DNA of 64,000 nt from Karstenula rhodostoma CBS 690.94. Its lineage: Eukaryota; Ascomycota; Dothideomycetes; Pleosporales; Didymosphaeriaceae. The notes beneath the pieces are model-generated. The model was not told where the DNA came from. It worked only from the letters and a program-made list of their open reading frames with translations, and ran no database searches. The DNA lies in NCBI GenBank assembly GCA_010093485.1, contig MU001502.1, positions 702,057-766,056 of the forward strand, given 5' to 3'. The stretch's first letter is position 1, and each line of letters begins with the position of its first letter. Below are positions 1 through 10,600 of the stretch, piece after piece. A program made the translations under genes and the position numbers.

Positions 1-522
1 GGGTTTGTGGCATCGTGGGCGGTGGATGCGGAGGGTCGGTGGAGACGTTGGAACTGCGCGAGCGTGCGAATGCGTTCGCGATCGAGTACTTCCGGGAAGA
101 AAGTTGAGACTCGGGGTCTGGGCGTGCGTAGAATGCAGTTGCGGCGGAGTTTGCGTTGTTGTTCGAAATTGGACGCGATGATGATGGTTGGTGGTCTGAG
201 CGGCGCTGCGCGCTTGCACGTGAAGATCCAACGCGATCCAACGCGGCAATGGGTAGATGCACTGGCGGCTGTTGAGAGCGAAACATTCCACCGTAGACCA
301 AGATGTATGAAGCGTCTGCTCTCGTGTACACAAAACTAGGTTAATGCTTTCCCCTCAAGGGATTTGAACATAGAAGAGGCCATGTTTGAGAACAGAGCAA
401 GTAACAAATGAGAATTCTTCATATAAGAACACTTCTATCTGGGACCAATCACAGGTAATGTTACATCAAGCCCCTGACCAAGCAATGCTTCACGCCACCA
501 CCACTTTCTACTTATATTGTAT
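1..522. other. Intergenic, left edge of window
   Basis: No convincing gene lies here. The plus-strand open frame from 7 to 339 has a biased Arg/Met-rich composition and no recognisable motif. On the minus strand a pyrimidine-rich stretch ends in an ATG at 13-11 (first codons M-P-Q-T), which could be the start of a leftward gene leaving the window; only four codons are visible, so this is a guess. The right part, from about 340, should contain the 3' untranslated region of the leftward gene that ends at 523. Confidence 0.4.
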
Positions 523-2089
523 TTACACCTTGAGACCAAGGTCCTCAGCAAACGGCAGCACATGGAGGTCACCGACAGCCGATACTGAAGCCTTCTGCTC
601 GAGTAATGATTTGGCAGCCTAAGAATCATGGTCAGAATTCTGCTTATTAGACAAAAAAGGGTGGCTAAACTTACCGACTTGACAGCCTCCTCTGTGACGC
701 CATCGATGGCCTTGGCAACCTCGTCGATCTGGTAGGACTGGTTGTTGCTGATGAGACCGGAGCCTGTGTAGACGAGGCCAGCGGTGGTGTCCTGGCCGTA
801 CTCAAGCTCGGTGAACTTGGCAGCAGCCTTGGCCTTCTGGAAAAGTTCCTGGGGGATGTCGCCAGCAGCAATCTTCTGGATGAGCTCAACAGTGGTCTTG
901 GCGGTCTGCGCAACGTATTCGGCGTTACCAGTGATGGCAGTGTAGAGGAGGCCAGCGTCAGAGTAGATGGCGCTGGTGGTCTTGACAGAAGTCCCGGGCG
1001 AAGCCTTTGCGTTGCCGAGCAGCGAGAAGCCGGAAGACCACTTGATGCTGGACTGGCCACCGAGCAGGGATGCGAGAACGGCGATCTCAGGCTTGTAGAA
1101 TTTGCCCGAGGGCGAGCTGGACCCGGGGAAGGCAACGACGAAAGCGTTGGCACTGGCGTGGGCAATGCGCTCCTGTCCTCCGTGGTACTTGGTCTGCTCG
1201 GTGCCAGTGGTGACCTGCTCGATAGGCGACGCCGGGAGGCCGCCGAAGAACTCATTTGTCCACTTGCTCAGGTCGCTGTGCTCGGCACCGTTGGCAATGA
1301 GGGCAACGTTAGGCTTGGCATAGGCGACCTTTGAGTACCACTCCACAGTGTCGGCTTCGAGATACTTGGTGTAGGGGTGGGACGACGAGGAGGCGGTGGG
1401 GTTGCCCAGGCCGCGGTGGAAGGCAAGGCCGTGTACGGAGTTGATGGCCATGTCGAGCGGGTTGGCGAGGAAGCGCTTGTGGGAGAACTGGAGCATGGGG
1501 AGGACCTCCTCGAAGTAGACGTGGGCTGTCCCAATTAGCACCGCAATCTGTCTCGGCGGTTCAAGGTTGCCTACGCTGGAATTTGGTGGAGGCGGCGACC
1601 TCGCCGAAGAGCTCGACATAGTAGGGCAGGTCGTCGCGGAGGAACTTGGCCTCGAGGACGAGGGCCTCGCGGGTGTGGTAGGCGGAGAGCTGAGCTCCCA
1701 GGAGCTCGGATTCGCGGACAATGCGCAGCGTTGACCGTCTGTCGGTGCTCTGGAGGGTAATTGGGCATTAGCAGAGCTCGACACAGCTCGGAGGAGGCTC
1801 AATGGCAAAGGCAAAGGCAATGGCAATGGCGTACCCGGAAGGCAAAGTGCTGCAGGGCCTCGGTCAGGCCGGGCAGCGGCTGGTATCGCGTGCCGGCCTT
1901 GGCCACGAGGGCCAGCGTCGTGGTCGCGCCGGCGTAGTCTCTGCTCGCGAACTTGACGCCGTTTGCGTCGCCGGCCTGGTACTGGAAGGATCCTGAGGCG
2001 GGAGCTGCGAGGCCGCGGCGCTGCGAGGGACGGACGGCCTGGCGCGCGGCTCTCTGGGCGCCCCGGCAGGCGGTCGATCGAGAGAACAT
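523..2089 (-). CDS. QCR2: Ubiquinol-cytochrome c reductase core protein 2 (complex III)
   Basis: Core protein 2 of the mitochondrial bc1 complex, an M16-type peptidase-fold scaffold subunit on the matrix side of the inner membrane. I read four exons: 2089-1835, 1749-1575, 1525-675 and 618-523, giving 458 aa, the usual length. The junctions keep frame and recreate typical core-2 sequence, for example FAFR joined to STDRRSTLRIVRESE. The N-terminus (MFSRSTACRGAQRAARQAV) is an arginine-rich presequence. No HxxEH zinc motif is visible, as expected for the catalytically dead core 2. Introns carry CTAAT branch sites. It is divergent from RPC82 across about 416 bp. An uninterrupted frame reads through two of the introns and gives a false 463 aa protein. 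Identification is firm; the exon ends are inferred. Confidence 0.9.
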
Positions 2090-2505
2090 GGTGAAGCGGA
2101 CGCCGAGCTACGGGGCTGCGATCGATGTGTGGGGAGGCGGCAATGGATGGGATGGGCAGGCCAAGGGCGTGCGATGAAGCAGTGCAGTTTCCTCTGGATG
2201 ACCGACTTACATAACCCGCGCCTGATTGGACGGCCGCCCCTCAAGCCTCAACACGATCCCCGCCGCCCTGACTTTTTGTGCAAGCTCCCGCGCCTCAAAG
2301 AGCCTCCCACGGTCCCGCCTCGCACCCGCACCCCAATGCCTCTCCGGTAGCACATTGTTGGGAATGCCAGGAGTCATCTGGCATGCGGCCGTACACAGCA
2401 GCTCCGCTGCGCCATAAAACCCCATCACCCGTACACCTATACCTCACTGCCTCCACCTCTGCCTCGTGTGCTTAACACGCCCATCTGGCCAACAGCTGCG
2501 CAAAC
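2090..2505. promoter_or_regulatory. Divergent promoter region of QCR2 and RPC82
   Basis: This 416 bp interval separates the start codons of two outward-facing genes, so it must hold both promoters and both 5' leaders. It is GC-rich on the QCR2 side. The RPC82 side is pyrimidine-rich just before its ATG (CTCACTGCCTCCACCTCTGC). No clear TATA box was seen. Confidence 0.5.
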
Positions 2506-4606
2506 ATGTCGTACACACAGCGCCAGACCCCGGTACGCTGCTGCTGCAGCATCCTGTGCCCTGGACGACGCATGACTAACGTGCCGCCAGATCTATTCGC
2601 AGCTCTGCACCCTCCTCATCGAGGACATGTACGGCGAGCTTCCAGCGGTACGGCAGCACCAGGGCGCCTAGTACCAGGACGAGAACCCCGCGCGCCCTGT
2701 AGAGCCCAGCTCTCTACGGTGCTCGCGCTCCCGTCCTGCGTGCTTCCTCTTCCCCGTCGTGCGCACATCTGACCTTGTACAGCGCGTCTTCACGGTGCTC
2801 GATCGCTTTGGGCGCCAGCGGAGGCAAGACATATCGCGCGCTAGCTACCTCGAACCGAGCCAAGTCGCCCATGGTCTTATCATCTTGATCCAGCAGCACC
2901 TTATTTTCCACTCGCCCGCCACCGAACCCACCACTTGGTATGAAATCGACTGGCAGCAGTCGTACGCTCTCATCCGAGTCGGAAAGATTGTCGCTTTCAT
3001 AGAGGAACGCTTCGACAAGAAATTCGCCTATGTCGCCTCGAACCTGCTTACATTGGGACACGTGTCGCTGGCAGATTTGCGAGAAGCATTGTTCCCACCA
3101 TCCGAGGAAGAAGAGGAGGTCGTGAATGGCAAGAAAGCGAACGGGACAAAACCCAACGGAGACGCGACCAGCAATGGCCAGACATCCTTGGCGAACGGGA
3201 CGGAACACGGTGACCCTGACGATGAGACGCTAGCATCACCGGAAGAGCTATACGGCATCATACAAACCCTCATGGAACACGGCTGGGTCATTCAGGCAGC
3301 AGAGGCGCAGTACCTGTCTGCGGAAGAAATGCACAACATTGCGCGGCAACAAGCTCTCAACGAGCAATGGGGCGGTTCCGTTCCCACCGGCACCAAAGAC
3401 AAGGACCGGCTCGCACAGCTTATCATGGCGAACAAGCGTCGCATTCGCGATACATGGCTAGAGAAGCCAACATCCTTTCCCATGAAGCGAAAAGCAGACG
3501 ACTCCAGCTACGGCTCCCGCAAACGGACGAAAATCAACGGCGACGGTAGTGCTGGCGGTTCCGATCAAACCCCCGAGGACGACTTGGTCATTCGCATTAA
3601 CCCGGAGAAGGCAGCCGTGGCAATGCGCAACCGGCACCTCGTCTCTCTAGTCGAGCAGCGCATTGGCGACACCACTGCCCGCCTCTACGAAATATTGCTA
3701 CGATCGCTAGAAAAAAACATACCTCGTTGCTTTGAGGAACATCCAGACCCGCCACCTACGAATGTAGAAGACCAACCACAGTGGGAGCCCAACCCCGATC
3801 ACGTCGTCAATACCAAGGACATTACCCAGCGGGCCAAGATGCTTGGGGTGGACATCTGCGAAGGGCTGGATCCGCACTACGTCGCTCGAGTCACCAAAAC
3901 CACGGCCAACAAAGAGGGTGTACTTGCGCAACCGGCGGACCATTCGTCCTTGGGTTTTCATGAGCGCCAAGAGCTGGTGGAGGCCCACCTTGAACTGCTC
4001 GTGATCCATCCCTTGCATTTCGTCACCTGGCACGCTCGCGGACAATACAGAGTTGACTTCGACCTACTGTCAAAAAGCTTGATCCAGCAGGAGATTGAAA
4101 CCACGGTCCTAGCAAAGAAAGGAAACAAGGCAAGGATGGTCATCCGCGCACTTGTTAGGAAAGGGAGAGTGGATGAGCGCCAATTGTGCAACGCTATGAT
4201 GACTTCCCCAAACGACGTTAGGACCCTCGTAAGCGATCTCACCCTGCAGGGCTTTGTGCAGACCCAGGAAGTCCCCAAAGTCGACAGGCGAGAGGCAAAG
4301 TTGTCGTTGCATCTCATCTGGTACGACACCCAGCGCGCTCGTGATCAACTTCTGCACAATACCTACAAAGGACAAGTGAGGCATCTGCAACGCATCGCCT
4401 TCGAGCGGGAAAAAGTTCAGGACCTCTTGACCAAAGCGAACCGTACCGACGTAGCTGGCAACGAAACCAAGTACCTGAAGCAGACCGAGCTTGACGACCT
4501 GAAGAAGTGGAAAGAAGTGCAGGAGAAGTTGTTACTGCAGCTTCACAGGATGGACGACCTCGTCGCGGTTCTACGAGACTTTTATGGACCACTGCTCACC
4601 GCGTGA
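2506..4606 (+). CDS. RPC82: RNA polymerase III subunit RPC82 (C82/RPC3)
   Basis: Subunit of the Pol III-specific ternary subcomplex that helps initiation and start-site opening on tRNA and 5S genes; it acts in the nucleus. Three exons: 2506-2532, 2591-2647 and 2783-4606, giving 635 aa. The first two exons supply only 9 and 19 residues but restore the expected N-terminal helix (SQLCTLLIED), which then joins RVFTVLDRFGR, the first winged-helix domain. An asparagine/glycine-rich low-complexity insert lies around residues 150-180, and a basic linker follows. Further winged-helix-like segments and a C-terminal coiled region (KWKEVQEKLLLQLHRM) complete the family pattern. The long open frame beginning at 2759 starts inside intron 2, so that ATG is not the true start. 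It converges with the genes to its right. Confidence 0.88.
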
Positions 4607-5228
4607 GACCTTTTCCTTACCCCGGGCCACGCAATAGAGCGGTCCCAATACTTGAAAATATGTTCTTTGATTGCCTCCAGGGTGGCGTTCTGAAAGGGTG
4701 GCCACATGTTATGATACTGTATTCGTTGGCGAAAAGCATTAGATGGTACAGGAAATTATACCCCCAGCATGGACAGAGATTTACCTCTCTCTTCTGTAGC
4801 TTTAGCAGGTAGGGGTAGGCACTCTGTACAGAATTCACATTCGGTTACACCAATATCGCACGCCTGGTATTCCATATATGTGATCCTTTCCAGTAGATAA
4901 CGCAAGTGTACTCTAGTCGCGCTAACTTTGAACAAGATTGTTCTTCAACTAGTCGAGTGAAACTCGACTTGGGCAACGACTTATGGCTACCTCGCTCGCT
5001 TATATATTCAGGTTCCATGTGTTAGCTAGGTTCGCAAATAGTCTTCCGGCAGTAGCAGCATGTGGGCAGGTTGCCCATGGCTACCTCCGTCCGGTACAGA
5101 ACGTTTGCAAACCACCTCTCAACTCAAGGATTGAGCTCTGACTCACTTCTCGTTAGCCTCCTGCTCGTCAAATATTACGTCTCCCGCTTCTCCTGGTCTT
5201 TTCCTGGTCTTTTCCTTTCTAAAACTCT
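4607..5228. other. Intergenic, 3' region of RPC82
   Basis: No gene seen. It holds the RPC82 3' untranslated region and AT-richer sequence. A short hairpin-like palindrome (TCGAGTGAAACTCGA) lies near 4953-4967. The small open frames here (for example 4617-4838 minus) have no family resemblance. Confidence 0.4.
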
Positions 5229-5633
5229 TCATTCGACAACTGACAGGGCGACTCCGTTTGTATCCAGCAGGGTACCTGGACGGATCTCAACAAACTCGCC
5301 GACCTTGGCGGCTACGGCTTTGACAAGCACACTTCGTCCCTCAAGTGTTATCTCAAGGGTTTTTGGTATGCGTCTACCTACCAGCATTGCTCCGCATATG
5401 CGGATAGCGACATGCATGGATGAGGCTTGAACATGGATACGACAATTGGCGAATGGAATGTTCGTGGCGTTTCCGAGCAGACGTACGTTCACCGTCATGT
5501 TCTTGAAATGGTATATACATAGCTCACAGGAGGGATCGGATACGAACTTCTTGACTTCATAGGATTCTAAAAGTGATCCTAACCACCGGACCTGTGTGCG
5601 CGTCCTACTCACGGGTAATTTCCGTACTACCAT
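5229..5633 (-). CDS. Hypothetical 134 aa protein
   Basis: A single-exon frame of 134 codons starting at the ATG at 5633 and ending with TAA or TAG at 5229. I do not recognise it. The sequence has alternating hydrophobic and polar residues (for example NMTVNVRLLGNATNIP, LEITLEGRSVLVKAV), which would suit a small beta-rich fold, and it lacks the extreme composition of most antisense frames in this window. It begins only 32 bp past the stop of the BOR1-type transporter on the same strand, so it could also be read within that gene's 3' untranslated region. No signal peptide or membrane segment is evident. It may be a chance frame. Confidence 0.3.
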   Translation of the reverse strand: MVVRKLPVSRTRTQVRWLGSLLESYEVKKFVSDPSCELCIYHFKNMTVNVRLLGNATNIPFANCRIHVQASSMHVAIRICGAMLVGRRIPKTLEITLEGRSVLVKAVAAKVGEFVEIRPGTLLDTNGVALSVVE

Positions 5634-5665
5634 ACACGCGACGTATGAAGCTTTATTTACATCAT

Positions 5666-7823
5666 CTATGCCTTCTCAATATTATCCAGCTCCATGCCCT
5701 CGGCATTTTGAAAACTTCTTCTCCTACGACTTGCGCCGTCCGCATTCCCCATGCCCTCTTGAATAACACTCTCATGCCTTGACAGCCGCATTCCACTCTC
5801 CGCCTCGCCACTCTCGTCAAACACACCATCGTTACTCTCTTCCTCAATAACCCCTCCATGATTCCCGCCTACGCTCTCCATCGTAAATGGACTCGCCGTC
5901 GGCGCATCCAGAATCCGCAGCTCCGCCTCAGTAAACCACCTCGGCATGGCCCAGGTGCGCATAGGGATATACAGCAAGATAAATACGGGAAAGCCAATTG
6001 CCGCAATTGTCTGGGTAATGGCGAATGTCGCGCCGAACCCAACCAGCTCCAGCGCGACGAAAACCCAGACGGCGCTGCGCCGCTCGATGCGTATCAGCGG
6101 GTCCGACCGAGTTGTGAGGTGCCTGTCGCGTGCGAGGAAGAGCATCTTGAGCGTGATGCCGTTGCCCTCGAGGGCCTGGACGCCCATAACGAAGAACAGG
6201 CCTGCGAGCACGGCCTGCGGGATGAGGTGCAGGACGATGAGCAGCGGGCCCGTCATGGTGCCGAGCGTGAGCAGGCCCTGCGCGAGGTTCGATACTCGCT
6301 GCTCGACGACGTGGTCGACGACGCGGCGGGTGTGGCCTTTGTTGGCTTCGGAGTCGGCGTCGGAGACGGTGCGCGTTACGCAGAGGGAGGTTGTGTGGAA
6401 GGGGGCTTGAGGGATTAAGCCGTTGGGGAAGGGGATACCGAGGAGGCCGGAGACACCGGTGGTGAGGCCCAGGAGGAAGAGGTCCCAGTGGAAGCCTGCG
6501 GGTTTGCGCAGTGGGAACTCGGTGCCTTGGGCGATGAGGGAGGATACGTTGTGGTCGAACCAGAAGAGGATTGTTAGAAGGACTGCGAACGGGATGGCGA
6601 GGAACACATCGCCTACGCTGATGTCCCAGAAGTGAATGAACCATCCACGCTCCGTGGTCGGGAAGAAAGCCTTGCTCGTTGGCAGCTTGAGCAGCTCGAT
6701 GTTCGCCATCTTGCCAATGTGCACGAAGCCGGTGAAGAACACGACAGTCAGAGGCGTCCCGTAATCCTCGACGAACTTGCGGATGTGGCGCTGGAAGAGG
6801 GAGGAGTTGCCTAAAATGCCGCATATGTATGCTACGACTGTAACAAGCAACGCTATAGCGATGGAAAGGTAGGCTGAGGCGTCAGATATCTCCCACTGGC
6901 GAGTGAGGACCTGTATCCCCTTCTGCAGGTAGATGAAAGCCACGTAGAATCCGAAGATGTCACAAGAAAAGCGAGTCACGTAGCGGAGTGCGTTGCACGA
7001 GTTCGTGATGGCGAGGATCCAGTGGAATATGAGGGACCATCTGCAAGGCATCAGTCAAAGTGTACCTGCGTTGGCCTGTGGGGATAAGCTTACATCCCAA
7101 TCCATGCCATAAAGGCAAAATAGTTCGTGCCACGCGGTGTTATGATGTCGTAGACGGTGTAATTGAATACGGTTATAGGACCTTTGGGAAGATTAGTTGG
7201 CGATTCCTCAAAGATTTTCACGGCCTACCTGTCACTCCCACGATGACCAGCGGCTGGCACGCTGCTAGAGAGAAGACGACAGATGCCAGCACCGATGACA
7301 GGAGCACCTCGTTGACACCAAAACTTTGGTTCGTCTTCGCGAACATGTCCAGACTGAAGGCCAAGGCCGGGAGAATGCTGCATCACCGTCAGTCCATCAT
7401 GGCCAATCACAAAGCAACACCGCCAGGGTCAATTCGAATGTCGATGGTTTGTTTTCGCACGGGTGTTCACTTCTCAAGGTGGGGAACATGGTCACAATGC
7501 ATTGATGCGCATACATACTTGGCAAAATACATATACACAGTCGCAGGAACCACGCGATAGTCCCACGCGTCTTTGAAATCGCTCAAGTAGAACGGCGCTC
7601 TTCTCCGTATGTCGTTATACATGCCAGCGAAAAGCCGTGTCTTCCACCAGGCATCCCTCTTCTTGCTTGCGCCGGAACGTCTGCTCCCGCGTGTGTTTGG
7701 GCGACCCAAGCCACCTTTGCTCTTCGAAGGTGCGAATGGCACGCGATTTTGCCAGGTCTTCTTGGAGCGATCTGGAGATGCGCCGCTTTGCGTAGGGACG
7801 GCCAAGGCTTCTGACGGTGCCAT
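5666..7823 (-). CDS. BOR1: SLC4-family anion/borate transporter (BOR1-like)
   Basis: Polytopic membrane transporter of the bicarbonate/borate exchanger family (HCO3_cotransp domain). The yeast homologue Bor1 exports borate at the plasma membrane. Four exons: 7823-7519, 7377-7229, 7181-7094 and 7040-5666, total 638 aa. A basic cytosolic N-terminus of about 90 residues is followed by hydrophobic helices. Family landmarks include the QPLVIVGVTGP segment ending in a Gly-Pro, reconstructed across intron 2, then ITPRGTNYFAFMAWIGIW across intron 3, and later PQAVLAGLFFVMGVQALEGN. The C-terminal 90 residues are acidic and serine-rich and probably cytosolic. The first three exons are each needed to restore transmembrane helices 1-4, so the long terminal exon alone would give a truncated protein. 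Family is firm; the substrate (borate rather than bicarbonate) is inferred from fungal relatives. Confidence 0.88.
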
Positions 7824-8685
7824 GTTGGCGGGGAAAGGTCAAAGAGCGAGAAACTCGTTGTCAGCTGGACGTGGCAGCAGCCATTGAAGAATTAATACAT
7901 CATGCGGCGGTGAGGCGCGAGACGTCAAGACGGGAAAGGGACCCTACGTCCTTCTCCCGGCTATGCATGCGCATTCGCTAAGATGTTTTGGTGTGGAGAT
8001 CGAGCCGTCTTCAGAACGGTCGTCTTGGCGCGCGTCATGTCGGCCATCCGCAGGTGTTAAGGCGAGGGTCCAAAAGCTTGAGATGGAGGATGGTGCTGGG
8101 GGAGATTTATACGACAGATGCGCGGAGGCTGCACGTCCAGACTGATACTGTTAAACGTGATACACGCTATCCAATTCCCACGACCTCCATGTGCTCTCCG
8201 GATGCGGTCTAGCACGTGTCTCCACTCAATACAACTCCGACCCCGGCAATGCAGATTTCTGCCCGAGCATACAACCCAGGTCAGCCACTGTGAGTAACGC
8301 ACGTCTCTCATTAACTTTCATTACAAAGTGCGTCCAAAATCGCGATAGTAAAGCGTAACCCGGCCTCTAGCAGCCACCATGGAGTTGCCACTCGTATCAG
8401 CTCTCAACATCAGATGACAGAGGCATGGAGCCACAAGACAGATTGTGAAGGTTTTGGGGGGTTTGGTAGCGTGGCTGCAAATGTAGGGCTAGCAAGCACC
8501 TGCTGTACTTTCAGAGAACGTCTGAGAACCCTCGTCCGTTCCCCAACGCCAGAAGAATGGAGTCAAGTGCCCGAATTGTTTACCCAATGAATATGAAATC
8601 ACAACACCGCCACGGTCCACACTCTAGAGAGTGTCTTGTGAATGAAAGGGCTACTCGTAGGTCCACTGAACATGGCAGTCCTTGG
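7824..8685. other. Intergenic between two leftward genes
   Basis: Contains the promoter of the BOR1-like gene at its left end and the 3' region of the 113 aa gene at its right end. Open frames here (for example 8057-8311 minus, 7988-8212 plus) are short and featureless. No RNA gene or repeat was recognised. Confidence 0.4.
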
Positions 8686-9094
8686 TCATACCACGTATGT
8701 GTTTATGCCGCGGTTTCGCTCCACACTATCTTCGCGCTCTTCTAGAATGATTCTGTCCTCTTGAAAGTTTTCGAGCTGTTCTAAAATATTCTTTTAGCTT
8801 TTGTGGAGTATGTTTGCAATATATCAGGAAAAGGAGCTCGTGCTTACGCTCGATCTCGCGCTTGACGGGGTACTTTCGGACTTCGAGGTCCTGGTGGCTG
8901 TTGCGGTACTTTACTGTGCATCTGCGCAACTCTCTGCGCCCTTGCTGTATAGGGCGAATTTCTGACTCGTAGCTGTCTTCTTCAAGGGTATGGTCAGGTA
9001 CTTTGTAGTGCTTTACTACCGTGTAACTGCGATTCGTGTAGGGAAATTTCCCCCCGTCGCGCTCCTGCTCCCGCTCTCTAAATATAAAAGACAT
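8686..9094 (-). CDS. Small highly charged protein of unknown function
   Basis: Two exons, 9094-8848 and 8780-8686, give 113 aa. The intron has a good donor (GTAAGC) and acceptor (TTTTAG) and joins in phase, replacing a featureless read-through tail with a Glu/Arg-rich C-terminus (for example REDSVERN) that ends NTYVV. The protein is rich in Arg, Glu, Lys and Tyr, with repeated basic/tyrosine patterns (SYTVVKHYKVPD, LEVRKYPVKREIE). This resembles charged repeat proteins common in dothideomycetes, but I cannot name a family with confidence. There is no signal peptide or membrane helix. It may be a short paralogue or fragment of a longer member. The clean splice and in-phase charged tail argue that it is a real gene. 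Confidence 0.5.
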
Positions 9095-9367
9095 GGCGTA
9101 TGAGCGAGGTCGCTATGTGAATTTCGATAATAAGAAAATGTCGACTGGGCAAGATGCTTAAAAAATGAGGAGCGGGCGTGTGACCGCTTGCCAGAAGGTG
9201 CTTCGTTGTCCAAAGCTTCATTGGCGCTGAGATAGTGGTACCGTTGAGACCGTGCAAGGATTATCTGAGGCACATCCATAGGCTGACATGTTTAGCCTCA
9301 CTACTGAGTACATCGCGAGCACCTGAACTGTCAACTACCCCTCTTTCAAAGGTATATTTACACGTAT
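9095..9367. other. Short divergent intergenic region
   Basis: Lies between the start of the leftward 113 aa gene and the start of the rightward DUF6594-like pseudogene. It is moderately AT-rich. No specific motif was identified. Confidence 0.35.
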
Positions 9368-10468
9368 ATGGAAACCCAGGAAAAGCGCGCGCGATGGAAA
9401 GACCCAGAGCGTCTCGGTGGCATACCGTTATTGTCCACCTTCATGGCAGCTGACGAGGATGCTGCCATATTTCGCAGATTCGTGTAACTCAGAGTGCGAA
9501 ATCTGCTACACCTACAGAACCGCCTGCATGAGCTCGAAGAGAAACCAGGCCAGCTAGATAAAGAAGATGCAAAAGAAGGGCCATTCAACCCAGCGCTGCG
9601 AAATGGAGCAAAAGCTTACGATTCGATACTCAATTTGGCATCCGATTATGAGGCATAGTCGCATGGTGCAGGCGGAAATATGACAGGAATGTCTTGTCCC
9701 AATGATATGGTGTTTCCTAAACAATGCTACGAGCGAGTCAAGCTTCATGAAGAGACTGTACTTGTACTACACCAATACCGTACGAGCAGCGGAATATTCA
9801 ATGTCATCTCTACAAGCTAACACGTGTCAAGGCCAGGCGTTGATTGACGAACAACAAGTTCGATCGCTTCCCAAACCATCTACTAGCGCACTGGCCGCAT
9901 TAAAACAGTATTTCATCGCTGGAGGGGATATTTTTGGTCGGAAACGACAAGACAGTCATCCAGAGCGACAACGATCTCATCGCCCTCAGTGCCCCTTTAG
10001 AAAACGATCATTTGAGCAGGTTGGTACGGTACACATGTGGTTATTGCCTCCAGGTAAAGCTCTTCACCCTGCATCGGATATCTAAATCACTTACCCACGC
10101 CACAGTCGCGCGAGCTTCCGACTATCAGATATCACCCCGAAATTTTCTACTCCCCACCACGCCGCGTGCAGATCCTCAGCTACACCCTCACCGCCAGTAT
10201 ATGTGGCATCCTTCTTGTTGGTGCTATGGTCTGCCTCTCGATGCTCGACGAGCGCTCCTGGAAGCTCGGAATCGGAATGGTTGCAATATTCACATTTCTG
10301 TTCGCGGCCTTTGTGGCATTACTGACGAACGCGAGAAGAGCGGAGGTCTTTGGAAGTACGGCAGCGTATGCGGCGGTCTTGGTCGTGTACGTAAGTGCTG
10401 GGCTTCGATCGGGCGGCAGAAGCGACGGAAGTGGAAGGACGCCAGGCATTGGCACGGTAAAAACATGA
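9368..10468 (+). pseudogene. Broken DUF6594-type membrane protein gene
   Basis: The C-terminal part (10106-10468) encodes the diagnostic end of the fungal DUF6594 family: a PRRVQ segment, two hydrophobic helices, a short TNARRAEVF linker and a third helix AAYAAVLVVY. Upstream, from the ATG at 9368, the frame gives the family's N-terminal pattern (RRF, then LRVRNLLHLQ) but is stopped in frame by TAA at 9485-9487 and again by TAG at 9656-9658. An apparent intron (about 9780-9829) leads to the QQVRSLPKPS block. Just after it, a run of five Ts near 9931-9935 shifts frame by one between AGGDI and VGNDKTVIQ. A normal intron follows (10054-10105). Two stops and a frameshift suggest a decaying pseudogene; sequencing error in the T run is possible but would not explain the stops. 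Function of the family is unknown. Confidence 0.7.
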
Positions 10469-10600
10469 TACAGCGCCAGGCCAGCAATCTGAGGACGTTG
10501 TATTACCCTTGGATAGGCAGCACGTGGGCCGACAGTACCTCGAGGTTTTTACCCCAATACTGCAACTAGCATAATTCTTCTTGATACAGGATGCTAGAGC

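Noticed and set aside
435..1826. 463-codon minus frame
   Set aside because: It reads through two QCR2 introns; only 675-1525 and part of the neighbouring exon are coding.
2759..2782. ATG at 2759 as RPC82 start
   Set aside because: It lies inside intron 2; two short upstream exons restore the conserved N-terminus.
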